From contig JADJCH010000066.1 of the NCBI GenBank assembly GCA_016703325.1, forward strand, positions 1 through 48,905: a stretch of 48,905 nt of DNA, given 5' to 3'. Every line of letters begins with the position of its first letter. Within the stretch, counting starts at the first letter, position 1. Origin of the DNA: Burkholderiales bacterium. Lineage in GTDB: Bacteria; Pseudomonadota; Gammaproteobacteria; Burkholderiales; Burkholderiaceae_C. Below, one piece after another: positions 37,261 through 48,726 of the stretch. The notes under the pieces were generated by a model. That model searched no databases and was not told the DNA's origin. It saw nothing but the letters and a program-made list of their open reading frames with translations. A program made the position numbers and the translations under genes.

Positions 37261-38307
37261 ATGCTGTTCGGATCGCTGCGCCGCTACTTCTCCACCGATC
37301 TTGCGATCGACCTCGGAACCGCCAACACGCTGATCTATGTGCGTGGCACCGGCATCGTGCTGAACGAGCCGTCGGTGGTTGCCATCCGCCACGAAGGTGG
37401 CCCCAACGGGAAAAAGACCATCCAGGCCGTGGGTGCCGAGGCCAAGGCCATGCTGGGCAAGGTGCCCGGCAACATTGAGGCCATCCGCCCGATGAAGGAC
37501 GGCGTGATCGCCGACTTCACCGTCACCGAGCAGATGCTCAAGCAGTTCATCAAGATGGTGCACCCCCGGTCGCTGCTGCGTCCGAGTCCGCGCATCATCA
37601 TCTGCGTGCCCTGCGGCTCCACCCAGGTCGAGCGTCGCGCGATCCGTGAGTCGGCACTGGGCGCCGGGGCCAGCGAGGTCTACCTGATCGAGGAGCCCAT
37701 GGCTGCGGCCATCGGCGCGGGCATGCCGGTGTCGGAGGCCTCCGGCTCGATGGTGGTGGACATCGGCGGCGGCACCACCGAGGTCGGCGTGATCTCGCTG
37801 GGCGGCATGGTCTGGAAGGGCTCTGTGCGGGTCGGCGGCGACAAGTTCGACGAGGCCATCATCAACTACATCCGCCGCAACTACGGCATGTTGATCGGTG
37901 AGCCCACCGCCGAAGCGATCAAGAAGGAAATCGGCTCCGCCTTCCCCGGCTCCGAGGTCAAGGAGATGGAGGTCAAGGGCCGCAACCTCGCCGAAGGTGT
38001 GCCTCGCAGCTTCACCGTCTCGTCCAACGAGATCCTGGAGGCGCTGACCGATCCGCTCAACCAGATCGTGTCGTCGGTCAAGAAGGCGCTGGAGCAGACG
38101 CCGCCGGAACTGGGCGCCGACATCGCCGAGCGCGGCATGATGCTGACCGGCGGTGGTGCACTGCTGCGCGACCTGGACCGCCTGCTGGCCGAGGAAACCG
38201 GCCTGCCGGTGCTGATTGCCGAGGATCCGCTGAGCTGCGTGGTGCGTGGCTGCGGCATGGCGCTGGAGCGCATGGAGCGCCTCGGCTCAATCTTTACCTC
38301 CGAGTGA
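37261..38307 (+). CDS. mreB: Rod-shape protein MreB
   Basis: A 348-residue bacterial actin homologue directing lateral wall synthesis. Phosphate-1 is DLAIDLGTANTLIY, phosphate-2 is MVVDIGGGTTEVGVISLGGMV, and the adenosine motif is MLTGGGALLRDLD. The start at 37261 (MLFGSLRRYFSTD, the membrane-binding helix region) is fixed by the family. First gene of mreBCD-mrdA-rodA. Intact. Confidence 0.97.
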   Translation: MLFGSLRRYFSTDLAIDLGTANTLIYVRGTGIVLNEPSVVAIRHEGGPNGKKTIQAVGAEAKAMLGKVPGNIEAIRPMKDGVIADFTVTEQMLKQFIKMVHPRSLLRPSPRIIICVPCGSTQVERRAIRESALGAGASEVYLIEEPMAAAIGAGMPVSEASGSMVVDIGGGTTEVGVISLGGMVWKGSVRVGGDKFDEAIINYIRRNYGMLIGEPTAEAIKKEIGSAFPGSEVKEMEVKGRNLAEGVPRSFTVSSNEILEALTDPLNQIVSSVKKALEQTPPELGADIAERGMMLTGGGALLRDLDRLLAEETGLPVLIAEDPLSCVVRGCGMALERMERLGSIFTSE

Positions 38308-38402
38308 ACTGCACCGCGGCCCGAGGCGGGAGTCCGGGGTTTCAGGCCTCCTGAGGCTTCGCGTGGTTTCCTGCACTCCGGCCCGCCGCGCGTGTTGCCG
38401 AC

Positions 38403-39338
38403 ATGTCGCTGAACACCCTTGATCGAACGCCGCCACCGTTCTTCCGGCAGGGCCCTTCCGCCCTGACCCGGGTGCTGCTGTTCGCCTCGTTGTCGGTGTT
38501 CCTGATGGCCATGGACAGCCGCGTGGGCGTGACCCAGCCGCTGCGTTCGGCCATTGCGGTGCTGCTGCGACCGCTGCAGCAGGTGATGCTCACGCCGGTG
38601 CACACCCTGTCTGCCAGCCGGGACTATCTGACCGGCATCGCCGCGGTGCGCCAGAGTGCGGAGGCGGCCCGGGCGCAGCTGGCCCGCCTGTCCGAGCGTT
38701 CTCTGCAGCTGGAGGTGCAGCAGCAGGAGAACCAGCGCTTGCGCCAGCTGCTGGATCTGCGCCCGCGGGTGAATGTGCCGACCCATGCGGCGGAGATCCT
38801 GTACACCTCCTCAGATCCGTACACCCGCCAGGTGGTGATCGACCGGGGCAGTCTGCAGGGCATTCGGGCCGGATCACCGGTGATCAACGAGGTCGGGGTG
38901 CTCGGGCAGGTCACGCGGGTGTACCCCGGCTCCTCCGAGGTCACGCTGCTGACCGATCGGGACTCCGCCTTGCCGGTGCTGCTGGAGCGCAGTGCGCAGC
39001 GCAGCATCGCCATGGGCAGCCCGCGCGGTGGGGGCCTGGAATTGCGCTACGTGGCGGGCAATGCCGACGTTCAGGTGGGGGACAGGGTGCTCACTTCCGG
39101 GCTGGACGGGGTCTACCCCAGCGGTTACCCGGTCGGCCGGGTGGCCGCGGTGGAGCGCCGCACGCAGTCGGACTTCGCCCAGATCGAAGTGCACCCGGTG
39201 GCAACACCGGATGGCGTGCGCCATGTGCTGGTGCTTGACCCGATGGCTGCTCAGCTGCCGGCCTCTGCCGCCTCCGAGGCGAGCGCACCGGGTCGTGCCG
39301 CCTCTGCGCCGATCCGCAAGGGAGGGCGCTCGAAATGA
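38403..39338 (+). CDS. mreC: Rod-shape protein MreC
   Basis: A 311-residue periplasmic scaffold protein of the elongasome. There is one membrane segment near the N-terminus (about 22-42), a coiled-coil (about 80-120), then the beta-domain ending in GDRVLTSGLDGVYPSGYPVGRV. It is followed by a low-complexity Ala/Ser tail. 95 bases after mreB and 28 before mreD. Intact. Confidence 0.94.
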   Translation: MSLNTLDRTPPPFFRQGPSALTRVLLFASLSVFLMAMDSRVGVTQPLRSAIAVLLRPLQQVMLTPVHTLSASRDYLTGIAAVRQSAEAARAQLARLSERSLQLEVQQQENQRLRQLLDLRPRVNVPTHAAEILYTSSDPYTRQVVIDRGSLQGIRAGSPVINEVGVLGQVTRVYPGSSEVTLLTDRDSALPVLLERSAQRSIAMGSPRGGGLELRYVAGNADVQVGDRVLTSGLDGVYPSGYPVGRVAAVERRTQSDFAQIEVHPVATPDGVRHVLVLDPMAAQLPASAASEASAPGRAASAPIRKGGRSK

Positions 39339-39366
39339 CACCGTTGACGGGAAGGGGGCCGCAACC

Positions 39367-39885
39367 ATGATGCCCCGCACCCACGACCAGCTGCTGCTGC
39401 CGGTGAACCCCTGGTTCATGTGGGCGTCCCTGCTGGTGGCCCTGCTGCTCAACCTGCTGCCCCTGGGCCGGGCTCCGGTGGTGCCGGACATCCTGGCGCT
39501 GGCGCTGGTGTTCTGGACGGTGCATCAGCCCCGGCGCGTTGGAGTGGGCATTTCATTCCTGTTCGGCCTGGTGATGGATGTGCACGCCGGTGCCCTGCTG
39601 GGCCAGCACGCACTGGCCTACACGCTGCTGAGCTTCTTTGCCATTGCCCTGCATCGCCGCCTGCTGTGGTTCACGGCACCGGCGCAGGCCCTGCACGTGC
39701 TGCCGCTGTTCATGGCCGGCACGCTGGTCGGCTTGCTTGTGCGGCTGGCCGCCGGGGATGCTTTTCCGGGCTGGTCGATCTTCGCGGCGCCGCTCCTTCA
39801 GACCCTGCTGTGGGCGCCGGTCAGCCTGCTGCTGCTGGCCCCGCAGCGGCGGGCTCCGGACCGTGATGCCAACCGGCCGCTCTGA
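39367..39885 (+). CDS. mreD: Rod-shape protein MreD
   Basis: A 172-residue polytopic membrane protein with about five or six segments, including SFLFGLVMDVHAGALLGQHALAY, the region best conserved in MreD. Two adjacent ATGs (39367 and 39370) are possible starts. It lies between mreC and mrdA in the usual order. Intact. Confidence 0.9.
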   Translation: MMPRTHDQLLLPVNPWFMWASLLVALLLNLLPLGRAPVVPDILALALVFWTVHQPRRVGVGISFLFGLVMDVHAGALLGQHALAYTLLSFFAIALHRRLLWFTAPAQALHVLPLFMAGTLVGLLVRLAAGDAFPGWSIFAAPLLQTLLWAPVSLLLLAPQRRAPDRDANRPL

Positions 39886-39914
39886 CGCGCCGCGCTGCTG
39901 ACTGGGCCACCGCC

Positions 39915-42060
39915 GTGATCGCCGAACTGCGCAATGTCGAGCAGGAGCTGGAGCGATTCAGGGTCCGCCTGATCGTGGCAGGCGGCTTCGTGCTGTTCTG
40001 TTTTGCGCTGCTGGCCTCACGCCTGATCCACCTGCAGGTGCTGTCCCACGAGGAACTGGCCACCCAGGCCGAGAACAACCGCATCGCGGTGGTGCCGATC
40101 GTGCCCAACCGCGGGCTGATCGTCGACCGCAACGGTGTGGTGCTGGCAGACAACTACTCCGGCCTACACGCTGGAGATCACGCGCTCCCAGCTCGCCGAC
40201 AGCCTGGAGATGGTGCTCGACCAGCTCGCCGAGGTGGTGGAAATCCAGCCCCGCGACCGTCGGCGGCTGAAGCGGCTGATGGAGGACTCCAAGAGCTTCG
40301 AGTCGCTGCCCATTCGCACCAAGCTCACCGATGCGGAGGTCGCCCGTTTCACCGCCCAGCGCTACCGCTTCCCCGGAGTGGAGATCAAGGCGCGGCTGTT
40401 CCGCAATTACCCCTACGGAGAGCTTGCCAGCCATGTGCTGGGTTACATCGGCCGCATCAATCAGGCCGAGAAGACCGCCATGGAGGAGTGGCCCGAGGAG
40501 GACTGGGCCAACTACCGCGGCACCGAGGTGATCGGCAAGCTGGGCATCGAACAGAAGTACGAGCGCGAACTGCACGGCACCACGGGGGTTGAGGAGGTGG
40601 AGACCAGTGCCGGCGGCCGGCCGGTGCGCCGCCTGAGCTCGGAGCCGGCCTCGCCCGGCAACACCGTGCGCCTGTCGATCGACATCCGCCTGCAGGCGCT
40701 GGTGGAGGAGCTCTATGGCGACCGGCGCGGTGCGCTGGTGGCCATCGACCCGCGCAATGGCGAGGTGCTGGCCTTCGTGTCCAAGCCCACCTTCGACCCG
40801 AACCTGTTCGTCGACGGCATCGACCAGGAGAGCTGGAAGGAGCTCAACGAGTCCATCGACAAGCCCCTGCTGAACCGGGCGCTGCGCGGCACCTACCCGC
40901 CCGGTTCGACCTACAAGCCCTTCATGGCCATGGCAGCGTTGAACACCGGCAAACGCACCCCGGGCCAGATCACGATGGACTACGGCTACTTCATGTTCGG
41001 CAACCACCGCTTCCGCAGCCACGGCGACGAGGGGCTGGGGGCGGTGGACATGGCGCGTTCCATCGTCAAGTCCTCCAACGTCTACTACTACGCCCTGGCC
41101 AGCGAGATGGGCGTGGACCTCATCCACAGTCAACTCGAGCCCTTCAGCTTCGGTCGCAAGACCGGCATCGACCTGGAGGGTGAGGTGACCGGCGACCTGC
41201 CGTCCACCGACTGGAAGCGCCGCAAGTACAAGCGCGCGGACCTGCAGCGCTGGTACTCCGGGGAAACCATCTCCCTGGGCATCGGCCAGGGCTACAACAA
41301 CTTCACCATGCTGCAGCTGGCCAGTGCGATGGCCACGCTGGTGTCCGGCGGCCAGCGCTTCGAGCCGCGGGTGGTGCGTGAGATCGAGAACGTGGTGACG
41401 CGGGAGAAGCGTGTGGTGTCTGCCCAGGCGCTGTCGCCGCTGGCGCTCAAACCCGAACATGTCGAGGTGATCCGCCGGGCGATGTTCGGGGTCACGCAGG
41501 AAGGAACTTCCACCCGCGTCTTTCTCGGTGCCTCCTACCAAAGCGGTGGCAAGACCGGGACCGCACAGGCCAAGAGCATCGGCCAGAACGAGAAGTACAA
41601 CGCTGCGCGGATGTCCGAGTACCTGCGCGACCATTCGCTCTACACCGCCTTTGCGCCGGTGGACGCCCCGCGCATCGCTCTGGCGGTGATCGTCGAGAAC
41701 TCGGGCTTCGGCGCCGAGGCGGCCGCGCCGATCGCCCGCCGTGTGCTGGACTACGCGCTGCTCGGGCAGTACCCCAGCGAGGAGGATGTGGCGCTGGTGC
41801 GCAAGGGGCAGGCGGCTTCTCCGGTGGGGGCGGCTCGGGCTGCCGGCGCGGTGCCCCTGCCCGCCGTGCGGGTGGTCAGCGCAGGCGCGCCGGAGGCGGC
41901 TGCGGCATCTGCTTCATCTGCCGTCACCGCTGCGTCGGCGTCTGCGCCGGTTGCGGCGGCGGGGGCGGGCGCCTCTCCTGCATCCGTACCAGGTCTCGTC
42001 CGTGCACCGGTGGCTGTCCCTGCCGTTCCGATCGTCCCTGCCAGTGGAGGTTCGAGATGA
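39915..42060 (+). CDS. mrdA: Penicillin-binding protein 2 (MrdA), one extra base near the 5' end
   Basis: A class B transpeptidase of about 714 residues, essential for rod-shape wall growth in most rods. The order is an N-terminal membrane anchor (about 17-35), a dimerisation domain, and the transpeptidase domain with SxxK (PGSTYKPF), SSN (KSSNVYYY) and KSG-type KTG (SGGKTGTAQA) motifs. The GTG start at 39915 leads IAELRNVEQELERFRVRL, the family start. The frame breaks at 40161: TCCGGCCTAC needs one G fewer to read NYSAYTLEITRSQL. The span is 3n+1 bases, consistent with one extra base. The last 90 residues are Ala/Pro/Val/Ser-rich and outside the catalytic fold. Probably intact in the organism. 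Stop overlaps the rodA ATG. Confidence 0.88.
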
Positions 42061-43211
42061 GCCGTGCCCTCGACGACCGCACCTGGCGGCAGCGCCTGGC
42101 CCCCTTGTTCTCGGGTTTCGATCTGCCGCTGATGGCGGTGGTGGGGGTGCTGGCCGGGGCCGGGCTGCTGGCGATGTACTCGGCCGGGTTTGACCATGGC
42201 ACCCGGTTCGTCGACCACGGCCGCAACATGCTGCTGGCGGCATTGATCCTGTTTGTGGTGGCCCAGGTGCCACCCCAGCGACTGATGGCGCTGGCGGTGC
42301 CCCTGTACACCGTGGGCCTGCTGCTGCTGGTGGCCACCGCGTTGTTCGGCCTCACCAAGAAGGGCGCAACGCGCTGGCTGAACCTGGGCTTGGTGATCCA
42401 GCCCAGCGAGATCCTCAAGATCGCCACGCCGCTGATGCTGGCCTGGTGGTTCCAGCGCCGCGAAGGCAGCCTGCGACCGCGCGACTTTGCCGGCGCCGGG
42501 CTGATCCTGCTGCTGCCTGCGGCGTTGATCGCCAAGCAGCCGGACCTGGGCACGGCCATCCTGGTGTTCTCCGCCGGGTTCTACGTCATCTTCTTTGCTG
42601 GGCTGTCCTGGCGTCTGATCCTGCCGGTGGTGGCCATTGCCGCGATCGGACTGACGGCGCTGGTGCTCAGCGAGGACGCCATCTGCCAGCCCGGGGTGGA
42701 CTGGAAGGTGCTGCACGAGTACCAGAAGAACCGGGTGTGCACCCTGCTGGATCCCACCAAGGATCCGCTGGGCAAGGGCTTCCACATCATTCAGGGCATG
42801 ATCGCCATCGGCTCAGGCGGGGTCTGGGGCAAGGGGTTCATGAAGGGCACGCAGACCCACCTGGAGTTCATTCCGGAGCGCACCACCGACTTCATTTTTG
42901 CGGCCTACTCGGAAGAATTCGGACTGTTCGGCTGCCTGGTGTTGATCATCGGATTCGCCACGTTGATCCTGCGTGGTCTGGTGATCGCCTTCGAGGCGCC
43001 CACGATGTTTGCCCGGCTGCTGGCCGGCGCGATCACGCTGAGCTTCTTCACCTACTCCATGGTCAACATGGGCATGGTCAGCGGCATCCTGCCGGTGGTG
43101 GGCGTGCCCCTGCCCTTCGTCAGTTATGGCGGCACGGCGATGGTGATGCTGGGGCTGTCCCTGGGGATCCTGATGTCGATTGCGCGGGCCCGGCGGCTGA
43201 TGCCGAGCTGA
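42057..43211 (+). CDS. rodA: Peptidoglycan glycosyltransferase RodA (MrdB)
   Basis: A 384-residue SEDS-family glycosyltransferase that works with PBP2. About ten membrane segments. Signatures include GATRWLNLGLVIQPSEILKIATPLMLAW near the middle, KGFMKGTQTHLEFIPERTTDFIFAAYSEEFG, and NMGMVSGILPVVGVPLPFVSYGGTAM near the C-terminus. The ATG at 42057 overlaps the mrdA stop (ATGA). Last gene of the cluster. Intact. Confidence 0.95.
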   Translation: MSRALDDRTWRQRLAPLFSGFDLPLMAVVGVLAGAGLLAMYSAGFDHGTRFVDHGRNMLLAALILFVVAQVPPQRLMALAVPLYTVGLLLLVATALFGLTKKGATRWLNLGLVIQPSEILKIATPLMLAWWFQRREGSLRPRDFAGAGLILLLPAALIAKQPDLGTAILVFSAGFYVIFFAGLSWRLILPVVAIAAIGLTALVLSEDAICQPGVDWKVLHEYQKNRVCTLLDPTKDPLGKGFHIIQGMIAIGSGGVWGKGFMKGTQTHLEFIPERTTDFIFAAYSEEFGLFGCLVLIIGFATLILRGLVIAFEAPTMFARLLAGAITLSFFTYSMVNMGMVSGILPVVGVPLPFVSYGGTAMVMLGLSLGILMSIARARRLMPS

Positions 43212-43238
43212 GTCCTGAGGGTCGCTTCCGGCGTCGGA

Positions 43239-44864
43239 TCAGCGGGCCGCCTGGCCGCCGCCGGGTTCCGCCAGTTCGCCGAAATCGGAGGCTGGCAGAT
43301 GGGCAATGGCAGGGGGCTCGACCGCTGTCGGGGCGGTCCGTGTGGTGGGGGCGTGGGGCAGCCGCAGCGTGAAGCGGGCGCCCGGCCCTTCGCCTGCCGG
43401 CACCTGTCCGGGGGGCCGGGCGTCCTCCAGCAGCATCTCTGCGCCATGCTGGTGGGCCACTTCGGCAACGATCGCCAGACCGAGGCCGGAGCCATCCACC
43501 GTGGTGCCCAGCGCCCGGTAGAAGGGCTGGAACACCAGCTCCCGTTCCGCGGGCGGGATGCCTGGGCCGGAGTCTTCCACCTGCAGCACCACCACCTGCC
43601 CGAAGGGGTCGGGCATCACCCTCACCGTCACGGTTCCAGGCGCCGGCGTGTAGTGCAGGGCGTTGTCCACCAGGTTCACCAGCAACTCGCGCAGCATCAC
43701 CGGGTGGCCCTGCACGCGTGCATCCGTTCCGATGGTGCGTCCCGCAGGGGCTTCGTCATCGGGTCCTTCGTAGCCCAGGTCGATGCCCTTGTCGAGCGCC
43801 ATCGGCACAAAATCGCGCACCACTTCGGTGGCCAGGGCGTGCAGGTCCACCACGTCGCGCAGTGCGGTGCCCGCACGGGCATCGGTGCGCGCCATGGACA
43901 GCAGCTGGTTGACCATGTGGGCGGCACGCTGCGAGGCGTTGGCCATCTGCTCCAGTGAAGCACGGATGGACCGCTCGTCGCTGTGCCCGCCCGCCAGTTC
44001 CCGGGCCGCCAATTCGGCCTGCATGCGCAAACCCGCCAGGGGCGTCTTCAACTGATGGGCCGCGTCGGCGAGAAAGCGCTTCTGAGTGGCCATGGCGCTG
44101 CGCTGGCGCTCCAGCAACTCGTTGATCGCCTGCACCAGCGGCGAGACTTCCTCGGGCACCTCACGTTCATCGATGGGTGACAGGTCATCACTCTGGCGCT
44201 GGCGGATGCGCTGCTGCAGCGCATTGAGCGGGGCCAGTCCGCGCGCCAGAGCCATCCACACCAGCAGCACGGCAATCGGCAGGATGACGAACTGCGGCAG
44301 GATCACCCCCTTGATGATCTCGGTGGCCAGCAGCGACCGTTTGGTCAACGTCTCGGCCACCTGCACCAGCGCCGGCCGGTCCTGGATACCGATCTGCACC
44401 CACTGGTAGGCCACCCGTACGCTGTCACCGCCGTGTTCGTCGTCGCGCAGTTTCAACTCGCCCGGAACGATGATGTCGCCATCGGGCGGCAGCGGCAGCT
44501 CCCGGTCACCGCTGACGAAGGCCCCGCGGGTGTCCAGCACCTGGTAGTAGATGGTGTCCACCTCGTCGGCGCGCAGCAGCCGCGCCATCTCGCGGGGAAT
44601 GTCCACCGACACCGCCGCGCCGCGCGGCTCGATGCGCTGCGCCAGCATGCGCACCGATTCCACCAGCTGCCGGTCGTAGGGGCGGCTGGCGATGCCCTGC
44701 GCAGCCAGCCAGGTCAGCGCCAGGCTCATCGGCCACATCAGCAGCAAAGGCGCGAGCATCCAGTCCAGGATCTCGCCGAACAGCGAGCGCTGCTCCTTGC
44801 GTCTGGACAGCGCCGCCGACAGGGAGGCCCGGCTGCGTGGATTCCTGCTGCGCTGCGCGGTCAC
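43239..44864 (-). CDS. Two-component sensor histidine kinase (TctE-like)
   Basis: A 541-residue membrane kinase. The first membrane segment is at about 28-50, then a 2CSK_N-type periplasmic region, then the second segment (about 190-212). HisKA is next with the phospho-His in AAHQLKTPLAGLR, and then HATPase_c with N box (NLVDNALHY) and G boxes (DSGPGIPP and GSGLGLAIV). The architecture matches TctE/QseC-like kinases; its signal is unknown. A GTG start at 44864 with AGGA ahead is preferred; it follows the response-regulator stop by 26 bases. A proline/alanine-rich tail ends the protein. Intact. Confidence 0.88.
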   Translation of the reverse strand: MTAQRSRNPRSRASLSAALSRRKEQRSLFGEILDWMLAPLLLMWPMSLALTWLAAQGIASRPYDRQLVESVRMLAQRIEPRGAAVSVDIPREMARLLRADEVDTIYYQVLDTRGAFVSGDRELPLPPDGDIIVPGELKLRDDEHGGDSVRVAYQWVQIGIQDRPALVQVAETLTKRSLLATEIIKGVILPQFVILPIAVLLVWMALARGLAPLNALQQRIRQRQSDDLSPIDEREVPEEVSPLVQAINELLERQRSAMATQKRFLADAAHQLKTPLAGLRMQAELAARELAGGHSDERSIRASLEQMANASQRAAHMVNQLLSMARTDARAGTALRDVVDLHALATEVVRDFVPMALDKGIDLGYEGPDDEAPAGRTIGTDARVQGHPVMLRELLVNLVDNALHYTPAPGTVTVRVMPDPFGQVVVLQVEDSGPGIPPAERELVFQPFYRALGTTVDGSGLGLAIVAEVAHQHGAEMLLEDARPPGQVPAGEGPGARFTLRLPHAPTTRTAPTAVEPPAIAHLPASDFGELAEPGGGQAAR

Positions 44865-44890
44865 CCGCTGCGGTTCCTGCGCGTTGACCT

Positions 44891-45562
<672 letters not shown>

Positions 45563-45680
45563 TGTTCTGGTCTCCTCGCGCGCTCAGCGGCACGTCCATT
45601 GTGTTGCGACACAGATCACATTCTAGGAAGCGCGGCCCCTCTCCACCATCGGTGCTGTTGCCATGTAGCACCTTCATTTT

Positions 45681-45703
45681 TTGACTACTGTACAAACATA
45701 CAG
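45681..45703 (+). promoter_or_regulatory. recA promoter with LexA (SOS) box
   Basis: CTGTACAAACATACAG (45688-45703) matches the LexA consensus CTG-N10-CAG. A -35-like TTGACT (45681-45686) lies just before it, so LexA would cover the promoter. The -10 is less clear. It lies 38 bases before the recA start. Confidence 0.85.
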
Positions 45704-45741
45704 ATTCCACCATAATGCGCAGCAAACCCAGGAGTCAACCG

Positions 45742-46794
45742 ATGGAAGCAGCCAAGTCTCCCCTCAACACCGAAAAGGCCAAGGCCCTGCAGGCCGCACT
45801 CGCCCAGATCGAAAAGCAGTTCGGCAAGGGCTCGATCATGCGGCTGGGCGAAGGGGAAGTGATTGAAGACATCCAGGTGGTCTCCACCGGCTCCCTCGGG
45901 CTGGACATCGCTCTGGGCGTGGGTGGCCTGCCGCGCGGCCGGGTGGTCGAGATCTACGGTCCGGAGTCCTCGGGCAAGACCACCTTGACGCTGCAGGTCA
46001 TCGCCGAGATGCAGAAGCTGGCCGGCGTGTGTGCCTTCATCGATGCCGAGCATGCGCTGGACGCTCAGTACGCGCAGAAGCTGGGCGTGAGCCTGCAGGA
46101 GCTGCTGATCTCCCAGCCCGATACCGGCGAACAGGCGCTGGAGATCGTGGATGCGTTGGTGCGCTCCGGTTCGGTGGACCTGATCGTGGTCGACTCCGTC
46201 GCTGCCCTCACGCCGAAGGCGGAGCTCGAAGGCGAGATGGGTGATGCCCTGCCCGGTCTGCAGGCCCGCCTGATGAGCCAGGCCCTGCGCAAGCTCACCG
46301 CCACGATCAAGAAGACCAACTGCATGGTCATCTTCATCAACCAGATCCGCATGAAGATCGGGGTGATGTTCGGCAGCCCCGAGACCACCACCGGCGGCAA
46401 TGCGCTGAAGTTCTACGCCTCGGTGCGGCTGGACATTCGCCGCATCGGTTCGATCAAGAAGGGCGAAGAGGTCATCGGCAGCGAGACCAAGGTCAAGGTG
46501 GTCAAGAACAAGGTGGCCCCGCCCTTCAAGACCGCCGAATTCGACATCCTCTACGGCGAAGGCATCAGCCGCGAGGGTGAAATCATCGACCTGGGTGTCA
46601 CCGCCAAGGTGCTCGACAAGTCCGGCGCCTGGTATGCCTACCAGGGCGAGAAGATCGGCCAGGGCAAGGACAACTCCCGCGAGTTCCTGCGCGAGAACCC
46701 GGCGTTGGCCCGCGAAATCGAGAACAAGATCCGCGCCTCCCTGGGTGTGAGCCTGCTGCCGGGCGGTGAGGACGATGCGCCTGCGCAGGGGTGA
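45742..46794 (+). CDS. recA: Recombinase RecA
   Basis: A 350-residue RecA, full length. Walker A is GPESSGKTTL, Walker B is LIVVDSVAALTPKAELEGEMGD, the L2 region is FINQIRMKIGVMFGSPETTTGGNALKFYASVR. It drives homologous recombination and LexA self-cleavage. The start at 45742 has GGAG seven bases upstream; a longer reading from 45715 would overlap the promoter. A recX remnant follows 32 bases after the stop. Intact. Confidence 0.97.
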   Translation: MEAAKSPLNTEKAKALQAALAQIEKQFGKGSIMRLGEGEVIEDIQVVSTGSLGLDIALGVGGLPRGRVVEIYGPESSGKTTLTLQVIAEMQKLAGVCAFIDAEHALDAQYAQKLGVSLQELLISQPDTGEQALEIVDALVRSGSVDLIVVDSVAALTPKAELEGEMGDALPGLQARLMSQALRKLTATIKKTNCMVIFINQIRMKIGVMFGSPETTTGGNALKFYASVRLDIRRIGSIKKGEEVIGSETKVKVVKNKVAPPFKTAEFDILYGEGISREGEIIDLGVTAKVLDKSGAWYAYQGEKIGQGKDNSREFLRENPALAREIENKIRASLGVSLLPGGEDDAPAQG

Positions 46795-46826
46795 CTCGTC
46801 GCCCGGACCGCAGGATGTCGAGGCGC

Positions 46827-47345
46827 ATGGCGCCGAAGATCCCTGCGCAACGATCCGAGGCCGGTCGGCCAGGGCCGACCGGCGCCTGAGCCTCAGGGCG
46901 CGGGCGCTGAGGCTCGCTGCGCGGGAACACTCCCGGCCCGAACTGCAGCGCAAACTGGCCGCCCATGCCGAGGTCGCCCGGAGCAAATCGATGCGTCCTG
47001 CTCGACGAAGCTGGAGGCGGCTGGGCTTCTTGAGTGCCGAGCGTGTCGTGGAGTCCTGCGGCATCCATCGTTCTGCGGGCCACGGCAGTGCCCGCCCGCC
47101 AGGCAGGCGGTTGGCCAAAGGTCTTCAGCCGAGCACCAGGCGACGCCCTGGGGCGCCTTGCGCGACACCGAACTGCAGCGGGCCCACGGGCCTGACCAGC
47201 GCCGTTTCGGGGACCAACCCCGCACGGCAGCCACGGATCGCGGCCCGGCGCCAGCGCTTCCTGCTGGCGCGGGGTTCCGGCCGGCATGGTGGTCAGCGCG
47301 CGATGCGGCGATCTGCAGCTTGGGGCGGTCCCAGGATGGGTGCGC
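46827..47345 (+). pseudogene. recX: RecX regulatory protein, frameshifted remnant
   Basis: RecX normally follows recA and limits its filament. Pieces in order across frames are MAPKIPAQRSEAGR, LSLRARALRLAAREHSRPEL with QRKLAAHAE, GFLSAERVVES with HRSAG, LRDTELQRAHG, QRRFG and RQRFLLARG near 47,270. At least five frame changes are needed in about 500 bases. Residues within each piece are well conserved. The ATG at 46827, 32 bases after recA, is a plausible start. Whether the organism really lacks RecX depends on whether these indels are real. Confidence 0.72.
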
Positions 47346-47541
47346 TCCGCGCGGGCCTTTTGCCTGGCGGCATGCACCGGCGCCACGACCGCGGAATGCG
47401 ATCTTGTCGCGCTGCAGCATGCTACAGTTCACGCGATTTTTTTGGGGTCGGGACCCACCATGGCGCAACGCCATGACAGCCTGACCCCCCAGGACCGCCG
47501 AGCTCCGGCCCGCCCATCCCCTCATCTGAGCCGCCCCATCC

Positions 47542-48703
<1,162 letters not shown>

Positions 48704-48726
48704 GCGCCCAGCGAAGGAACACGAAC

